Positions 59,126 to 64,000 of a stretch of 64,000 nt of DNA are shown here, in pieces. A program made the translations under genes and the position numbers. This stretch comes from Aristaeella lactis. Its GTDB lineage: Bacteria > Bacillota > Clostridia > Christensenellales > Aristaeellaceae. The DNA lies in the NCBI RefSeq assembly GCF_018118585.1, contig NZ_CP069421.1, positions 1,922,001-1,986,000 of the forward strand, given 5' to 3'. Below the pieces are notes generated by a model. It was given only the letters and a program-made list of their open reading frames with translations. It did not search any database and was not told the DNA's origin. Position 1 is the first letter of the stretch. Every line of letters starts with the position of its first letter.

Positions 59126-59844
59126 TTCCCCTGCTCCTTCCTGGCATACTTCATCGTCAGCAGCAGTCCGCCCATCATCCAGATATTCCCGACGCTGATC
59201 CATCCGGCGGTCAGCGCGTTGCGAAGTGCGGAATCCGGGGCAAACTTCAGCAGCATCGTCAGCGCCTGTCCGACCGGCAGACAGAAAACCCAGCACCAGC
59301 GGGGATAGGGCGTCAGTCCTTTGGCAAAGGCCGCAATATGCGCCCAGGAATGAATCAGCCAGAAGAGGAGGAACAGGATCGTGGCCGGCAGCAGGAAATA
59401 CAGGCCGAAGCGGATGCTCAGCTCCAGAGCGTTTTCCAGGCTGGTCTCATGAAGGTGCCGGTAAACAAACACAGCAGCCAGGCACGGCACATGCACGCCG
59501 CACCCGCCGAAGATCAGGTAGCCGAATATGCCGGTCCGGTAAAGGTGCGCGTAATGCATGGACCGGGAGGCGATCAGCCGGTAGATGGCAAAATAGCACA
59601 GTCCCTCCAGCGGAATACCGATCAGGCCCAGGAACGCGGACCAGAACATCCGGCTGTCGGAAAGCGTCAGGTAGGAGGACAGGAATCCCTCCAGCCCTGC
59701 TTTTTCCGGATCGTGCACGCCCCATCCCAGCAGCATGTCACCGGCCAGCACTATAAACCCTGCCAGCAGGCCGATGATCATCAGTTTCCTGATCCGTATC
59801 CAGTCCGGTTTATGATCAATGCCAATATCATTGTAGGATGCCAT
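59122..59844 (-). CDS. Polytopic membrane protein, DUF6796-like
   Basis: 240 residues, about seven transmembrane helices: RKLMIIGLLAGFIVLAGDML, GLIGIPLEGLCYFAIYRL, FGGCGVHVPC and GLTPYPRW. The ATG at 59844 (AAGGAG ten bases upstream) is preferred; an ATG at 59937 overlaps the palindrome at 59926. It is the first gene of the operon and related to the last one (54812). No function is known. Confidence 0.72.
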   Translation of the reverse strand: MASYNDIGIDHKPDWIRIRKLMIIGLLAGFIVLAGDMLLGWGVHDPEKAGLEGFLSSYLTLSDSRMFWSAFLGLIGIPLEGLCYFAIYRLIASRSMHYAHLYRTGIFGYLIFGGCGVHVPCLAAVFVYRHLHETSLENALELSIRFGLYFLLPATILFLLFWLIHSWAHIAAFAKGLTPYPRWCWVFCLPVGQALTMLLKFAPDSALRNALTAGWISVGNIWMMGGLLLTMKYARKEQGK

Positions 59845-59925
59845 AGCAGCGTTTCTCCTTGTCTGTTTCCTGGAATCGGAATGTCCGCCGGGATGCCGGA
59901 TTGTCCTTTTCCCTTTTCGTTTCGA

Positions 59926-59943
59926 TAAGTTAGTCATAACTTA
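59926..59943. promoter_or_regulatory. Candidate operator of the ten-gene membrane operon
   Basis: TAAGTTA-GTCA-TAACTTA is a perfect palindrome 82 bases upstream of the first gene. It also contains GTTAG-N6-CTTAC, one mismatch from the operator set at 43-48 kb. Confidence 0.6.
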
Positions 59944-60009
59944 CCTGATTCATTATATGCAAGCCTCCGCGGAATGCAAAGCTTCCGCCGATATAGTCAA
60001 TAGCACGCA

Positions 60010-60039
60010 AAAAGGCTGCCGCGCAAATGCGGCAGCCTT
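60010..60039 (-). terminator. Terminator of the GLUG-protein gene
   Basis: AAGGCTGCCGC pairs with GCGGCAGCCTT around GCAAAT, and a T-run follows on the minus strand. Confidence 0.85.
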
Positions 60040-60064
60040 CGCTGTTCATTCTGCTGTCTTCCGG

Positions 60065-61204
60065 TTATGCAACGTCAGCATTCTCCCCGGAAACAGTCAT
60101 TTCATCCCTGCATTCCACGGAAACCGCGCAGGCAGGATCGCCGACAACCGTGTCCGTGTTTTCGCCGCCGCCGGCAATGGTGCCGGAAACGGAACAATCC
60201 TTGATTTCAAAGGAAGACATCATGTCGCTTCCCTCCATCATTTCCTTGCCGCCGCCGATCAGTCCGCCGACCGCTTTCGTTGTGCCGGAAACGGTAATCG
60301 ATACATTTTCCACAGTGCATCCGGTAATCTGCGCGGGCGCGGACGGATCATAGGTGCCGCCGAAGCCCAGCAGGCCGCCCACCAGGCGGTTCCCTTCGCC
60401 GGTAACGGTAATGGCTGTGCCGCTTACCTTGCAGTTTTTGATTTCAGGAGCGCCCCAGGGTGCGCCGCAGATGGAGCCGATGCCCCAGATCGCGTTTCCT
60501 TCCGCCGTGATGCTGCCGCCCGCTGCCTGGCAGCCGGCAATCGGGCTCATGGTCGTACCGCCGGCGATGAGTCCGGCGCAGGCGCCGTCATCACCCGTAA
60601 CGGTAATATCGGCGGTGGCTGTGCAGTCAGAGATCAGGTCGAAACCTGTTCCCACAATGCCGCCGATGCCCTGGGCGCCGCTCAGTTTGTTTTCGCCCTT
60701 CAGTGTAATGCCGGAAACCTTACAGTTCATGAACTGCAGGCCAACCGCGCCGCCCACAAGGTAGAAGCCGGAAACGTCAATATTCTCCAGCGTGAAATTG
60801 CCGATAAAGGCGCTTCCGTTTTCCGTTCCGGACACGCAGCCGAACAGTCCCGCGCCCATAGGCGCGGCAGCCGTCACCTTCAGGTTGGAAATGGTATGTC
60901 CGGCACCGTCAAACGTCCCGGTAAAGGCATAGTCAGGATGCGGAACCTCCGCGTCTTCCGGCGCGTCGGAGAGGGACCGGAAAGCGCCGATCGGTTCCCA
61001 GTTTTCATATCCGGCCAGGTCAATATCCGCCGTCAGGATATAGTGGCCGCCCAGGTTCTCCCGGATCAGGTTCAGCTGCTCCGCGTCGGCAATCTGCCAG
61101 GGATCTTCCGCCGTTCCGCTTCCGCCGGCAAAGCCGTTATCCGCGAACGCAGTCATTGTCAGCGCCATCAGCAGCGCCAGGGTCAAACAAAGGATCTTTT
61201 TCAC
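60065..61204 (-). CDS. Secreted GLUG-type repeat protein
   Basis: 379 residues from a GTG at 61204, chosen for AAGGAGG nine bases upstream; the next upstream ATG (61225) overlaps that site. Signal peptide KKILCLTLALLMALTMTAFA. The mature part opens with GGSGTAEDPWQIADAEQL and contains repeats with GGIVG, AGLIAGG, GGLLGFGG and GGLIGGG, the GLUG pattern of beta-helical surface proteins such as IgA protease-type and adhesin-like proteins. There is no sortase signal or anchor. Confidence 0.85.
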   Translation of the reverse strand: MKKILCLTLALLMALTMTAFADNGFAGGSGTAEDPWQIADAEQLNLIRENLGGHYILTADIDLAGYENWEPIGAFRSLSDAPEDAEVPHPDYAFTGTFDGAGHTISNLKVTAAAPMGAGLFGCVSGTENGSAFIGNFTLENIDVSGFYLVGGAVGLQFMNCKVSGITLKGENKLSGAQGIGGIVGTGFDLISDCTATADITVTGDDGACAGLIAGGTTMSPIAGCQAAGGSITAEGNAIWGIGSICGAPWGAPEIKNCKVSGTAITVTGEGNRLVGGLLGFGGTYDPSAPAQITGCTVENVSITVSGTTKAVGGLIGGGKEMMEGSDMMSSFEIKDCSVSGTIAGGGENTDTVVGDPACAVSVECRDEMTVSGENADVA

Positions 61205-61304
61205 CAAAGGAACCCTCCTTGTCATTTTGTGCCATAAGTGTATCCCCGGTGTTAGCCTTATCAAACCCCAAATTCCGCCTCTTTCTGCCCAAAAACAGGC
61301 AGTT

Positions 61305-62231
61305 TCAGCTCGTCCTGTATTCCCTGGGAAGAATGCCGAAGCGCTTCCGGAAATCGGCGGAAAACTGGCTCGGTTTCGCGTATCCGACCCTTTCGGCAAT
61401 CTCGCAGACCGGAACGCCGGCCTCGTGCAGCAGTTCTATCCCCTTCTGCATCCGTGCTTCGATCACATAGGCGTGCAGCGAAGTCCCGCAGACCTGTTTG
61501 AACGCCCTTGTCAGTTTGGACGCGCTCATACAGTACTCCCGCGCAAGCGACGCTATGTCCGGTACCGCGGCAGGATCCCCGTCTATTCTCTCCCTGATTG
61601 CGTCAATGATTGTCAGGTCGTCGTGATGCAGCCCGCGGGATGCAGCCGGTTCCCCCAGGGCTGATTCAAGGCAGTATGACAGGCTTTCCAGCAAATGCGC
61701 TTCCAGGCGCATCATTTCAAACCCGTTATGAACCGATTCCAGCGATCCGATCTCATGCAGGCTTCGCCGGATAGCCGCATTGATGGGAAAAGACCTGCCC
61801 TGCAGGATCTGCGTCATCTTCTGCGGTTCCCGGAAATGGCAGCCGATCATCCCGGTAAATTGTTCCGCCGGAACAGCCACCGACAGGAAGGAGAACGGCA
61901 AATTGCCCTGGTAACACATTCTTTCTGTGGAACCGTCTGCGGCGCAGAAACACGCTTCATTATGATCCAGGCGCATCGTTCCCCGGTCCGAAGTCCATTC
62001 CACCCCGTTTCCCGTACAGAACAGGAGCCGCATCTCATCTCCGCCGCGTCCCTGAACAAATGTGTCCCGGTGGAATTCCATATTCCAGGCTGAAAGGGAA
62101 TACCTGCGCGTGTCCAGCCGCGTGATGCGTCCCTTCCCCGTTTCCGCGGGGAAATCGACGGCCAGGGCCGGCGTTTCCCGGATCTGCCGGTATAGCCGGA
62201 GCAGTTCGTCATCCATCTGTGCTTTACTCAT
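61305..62231 (-). CDS. AraC-family transcriptional regulator
   Basis: 308 residues. A sensor domain of about 200 residues is followed by the double helix-turn-helix IASLAREYCMSASKLTRAFK and VCEIAERVGYAKPSQFSADFRKRFG. It resembles the PchR type. GAGGAAAG precedes the ATG. It lies between the GLUG-protein and ATC-hydrolase-like genes and may be co-transcribed with the latter. Confidence 0.88.
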   Translation of the reverse strand: MSKAQMDDELLRLYRQIRETPALAVDFPAETGKGRITRLDTRRYSLSAWNMEFHRDTFVQGRGGDEMRLLFCTGNGVEWTSDRGTMRLDHNEACFCAADGSTERMCYQGNLPFSFLSVAVPAEQFTGMIGCHFREPQKMTQILQGRSFPINAAIRRSLHEIGSLESVHNGFEMMRLEAHLLESLSYCLESALGEPAASRGLHHDDLTIIDAIRERIDGDPAAVPDIASLAREYCMSASKLTRAFKQVCGTSLHAYVIEARMQKGIELLHEAGVPVCEIAERVGYAKPSQFSADFRKRFGILPREYRTS

Positions 62232-62256
62232 CTGGCTTTTCTTTCCTCATGCATTA

Positions 62257-62871
62257 TCAGAATCCGCCGGATTTCTTTCCTGTCCTTCTCATCCGGTAGT
62301 CGCAGCAGTCATCCCCTTCTGCCAGGGATTTTGTTCTCCTGTAATCCATGCCGCGGATACCGGTCATATATTCTTTGTCCATGCAGCAGATCATCTGTGC
62401 CGCCTCAGGCACTCCCAGTACTTTTGCCTTGTCGCAGATCGGGCAGCTGATCACGTCAAGGCGGCACTCTTCCGTGGTAACAACCATATTCTTTGTCCCG
62501 TACCCGTCGCTCATCTTCCCGGCAAGCTTATCCATATGCTTCCACATGAGCGCCGGCACTCCCGGCAAGGCCGTGATTCTTCTGAAGATCTTCCTGACCC
62601 GCTGCCCGAATTGTTTTCCGTAAGCGCGGGTAACCCCGAGCGCGTCTCCCGGCGCGTACTGCTCAACAGCCTGGTATATGGCCGCCGCCGGAAAAGTAAA
62701 CATTCTGCTTGTCTTATCCGCCTCCGGTTCCGCCGTTTCAAATGTCCGGAGTTTCCCTCCGGCCTCCTCCCATATGGCGGAGGCCTTTTCTTTCCCGTAC
62801 CTGCGAACCAGTTCTTTCTTTAGCTTCTTATACACAAAGGACTGATCAAGCTGATTTTTTCTTCGCCGCAT
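62257..62871 (-). CDS. L-2-amino-thiazoline-4-carboxylate hydrolase-like protein
   Basis: 204 residues. The C-terminal block CPICDKAKVLGVPEAAQMIC, DKEYMTGIRGMDYRRTKSLA and DDCCDYRMR is typical of the ATC hydrolase family (PF14196), which converts 2-amino-thiazoline carboxylate towards cysteine in pseudomonads but has wider roles in Clostridia. GGGGGTGA precedes the ATG. 25 bases separate it from the AraC gene. Confidence 0.82.
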   Translation of the reverse strand: MRRRKNQLDQSFVYKKLKKELVRRYGKEKASAIWEEAGGKLRTFETAEPEADKTSRMFTFPAAAIYQAVEQYAPGDALGVTRAYGKQFGQRVRKIFRRITALPGVPALMWKHMDKLAGKMSDGYGTKNMVVTTEECRLDVISCPICDKAKVLGVPEAAQMICCMDKEYMTGIRGMDYRRTKSLAEGDDCCDYRMRRTGKKSGGF

Positions 62872-62935
62872 GATTTCACCCCCGTTCCTGAACCGTTTTC
62901 ATCCGCGGCGGTCGTTCACTCATCTGAAAGTGAAA

Positions 62936-62961
62936 AGTCCGCCGGTGTCTGCCGGCGGACT
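62936..62961 (-). terminator. Terminator of the enolase gene
   Basis: AGTCCGCCGG and CCGGCGGACT form a ten-pair perfect stem around TGTCTG, followed by TTTTC on the minus strand, 25 bases after the enolase stop. Confidence 0.88.
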
Positions 62962-62985
62962 GTCCGATAACCGGTTTCAGAATGA

Positions 62986-64000
62986 TTACTTCTTCACCCC
63001 AAAGGCGTCGAATCCGGGATAAACAGCGTTTTCACCCAGGCTTTCCTCAATGCGCAGCAGCTGGTTGTACTTCGCCACGCGCTCGGAGCGGCTCGGTGCG
63101 CCCGTCTTGATCTGCCGGGTGTTCAGGGCCACGGCCAGGTCCGCGATGGTGGTGTCCTCCGTCTCGCCGCTGCGGTGGGAAGTCACGGCGGTGTATCCGG
63201 CCTTGTGGGCCATCTTGATGGCTTCCAGCGTCTCGGAAACGGAACCGATCTGATTCAGCTTGATCAGGATGGAGTTGGCGCAGCCCAGTTTGATGCCCTT
63301 GGCCAGGCGCTCCGTGTTGGTCACAAACAGGTCGTCGCCCACCAGCTGCACCCGGTCGCCCAGCTTCGCGGTCATCTTCTGCCAGCCTTCCCAGTCTTCC
63401 TCATCCAGGCCGTCCTCGATGGAGATAATCGGGTACTTGTCGATCAGGGATTCCCAATGGGCGATCAGCTCATCGGAAGTGAAGTCCTTGCCGGACTTGG
63501 GCTGATGGTAGTATCCCTTGCCCTTCTCGCTCTTCCACTCGGAGGAAGCGGCGTCCATGGCCAGCACGAAATCCTTTCCGGGTTCGTATCCGGCGTCCTT
63601 CACAGCCTGCAGGATATGTTCAATCGTATCCTCGTCGCTCTTCAGGTTGGGGGCAAAGCCGCCTTCATCGCCGACGGCGGTGGTTTCGCCTTCCGCCTTC
63701 AGCAACTTCTGCAGGGCATGGAAAACCTCCGTGCACATCCGCAGACCTTCACGGAAAGAAGAAGCGCCCGCGGGCATAATCATGAATTCCTGCGTATCCA
63801 CAGAGTTGGAGGCATGCGCACCGCCGTTGAGGATGTTCATCATGGGAACCGGCAGGTTGTTGCCCTGCACGCCGCCCAGGAACTGGTGCAGCGTTACGCC
63901 CAGGCCTTCCGCCGCCGCCTTCGCGGCAGCGATGGAAACCGCCAGGATCGCGTTAGCGCCCAGTTTGGACTTATCCTTCGTTCCGTCCGCCTTCAGCATG
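62986..64000 (-). CDS. eno: Enolase, 5' end outside the window
   Basis: Converts 2-phosphoglycerate to phosphoenolpyruvate. The C-terminal 338 residues of about 430 are present: [23 protein letters not shown], the metal-binding Asp/Glu segments ([29 protein letters not shown]), the catalytic Lys in [11 protein letters not shown], and the [17 protein letters not shown] signature. The Met at the window edge ([16 protein letters not shown]) is internal; the true start lies beyond position 64000. Confidence 0.97.
   Translation of the reverse strand, partial: MLKADGTKDKSKLGANAILAVSIAAAKAAAEGLGVTLHQFLGGVQGNNLPVPMMNILNGGAHASNSVDTQEFMIMPAGASSFREGLRMCTEVFHALQKLLKAEGETTAVGDEGGFAPNLKSDEDTIEHILQAVKDAGYEPGKDFVLAMDAASSEWKSEKGKGYYHQPKSGKDFTSDELIAHWESLIDKYPIISIEDGLDEEDWEGWQKMTAKLGDRVQLVGDDLFVTNTERLAKGIKLGCANSILIKLNQIGSVSETLEAIKMAHKAGYTAVTSHRSGETEDTTIADLAVALNTRQIKTGAPSRSERVAKYNQLLRIEESLGENAVYPGFDAFGVKK

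Noticed and set aside
59929-59944. Fifth member of the GTTAG-N6-CTAAC operator set
   Set aside because: It has a mismatch (CTTAC) and is better explained as the perfect TAAGTTA-N4-TAACTTA palindrome at 59926-59943.

Overview
The window looks like a chromosomal segment of an anaerobic, carbohydrate-using Clostridia-class Firmicute, GC-rich for that group. The evidence is the strong AGGAGG-type ribosome binding sites, SufU-type iron-sulfur assembly, rubrerythrin and rubredoxin defence genes, many ATGA-overlapping operons, and a gut/rumen-style mannan phosphorolysis locus. The sugar-binding protein has a SPase I type signal peptide instead of a lipobox, a habit I associate with some rumen Christensenellales-like lineages; that placement is only a guess. 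I found no rRNA, tRNA, CRISPR array, transposase or phage gene.

0-8 kb: a rubredoxin / ferredoxin-rubrerythrin operon, divergent azlCD, an ArsR-centred operon with an M29 aminopeptidase and a broken terminal gene, then a small membrane protein plus a two-gene ABC-2 transporter. 8-20.6 kb: a DUF402 protein; a TetR/hydrolase pair; a four-gene operon with a HExxH protein and a nitrilase-like protein that lacks the usual lysine; an ECF S component, His-rich LarC and nitroreductase operon; signal peptidase I; an ECF sigma factor; and a seven-gene run of GNAT acetyltransferases, a NUDIX hydrolase and a nitroreductase.

20.6-40.5 kb: the metabolic heart of the window. A CUT1 sugar ABC transporter without its ATPase, a cellobiose 2-epimerase-like enzyme, a LacI regulator, two GH130 phosphorylases, an SGNH acetylesterase, ManA and two further esterases fit intracellular breakdown of beta-1,4-manno-oligosaccharides: mannobiose is epimerised to mannosyl-glucose, phosphorolysed to mannose-1-phosphate, and mannose phosphates enter glycolysis through ManA. 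Embedded here are a secreted NlpC/P60-like protein, an ECF sigma/anti-sigma/DUF4097 operon with a recognisable autoregulatory promoter, a flavin-type PPOX protein and an SH3 protein.

40.5-49.6 kb: AraC with a MATE exporter, GpmA, a heterodimeric ABC exporter, TetR and a methyltransferase. A palindrome GTTAG-N6-CTAAC recurs around several of these genes. 49.9-54.7 kb: a complete sufCBDSU operon. 54.8-59.9 kb: a tightly packed ten-gene operon of mostly uncharacterised membrane proteins (two paralogous pairs) with a methyltransferase, a SRPBCC-like protein and a ketopantoate-reductase-like protein. 60-64 kb: a secreted GLUG-type repeat protein, AraC, an ATC hydrolase-like protein and enolase, which is cut by the window edge.

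Three cross-cutting patterns deserve most attention. First, three promoters have a TTGACT -35 and an exact 19-base spacer with a central dyad, as in MerR-controlled promoters. Second, the GTTAG-N6-CTAAC operator set. Third, a family of intergenic hairpins that overlap stop codons and are joined by AATTCATA-like linkers, culminating in a tandem array at 40.6-40.8 kb.
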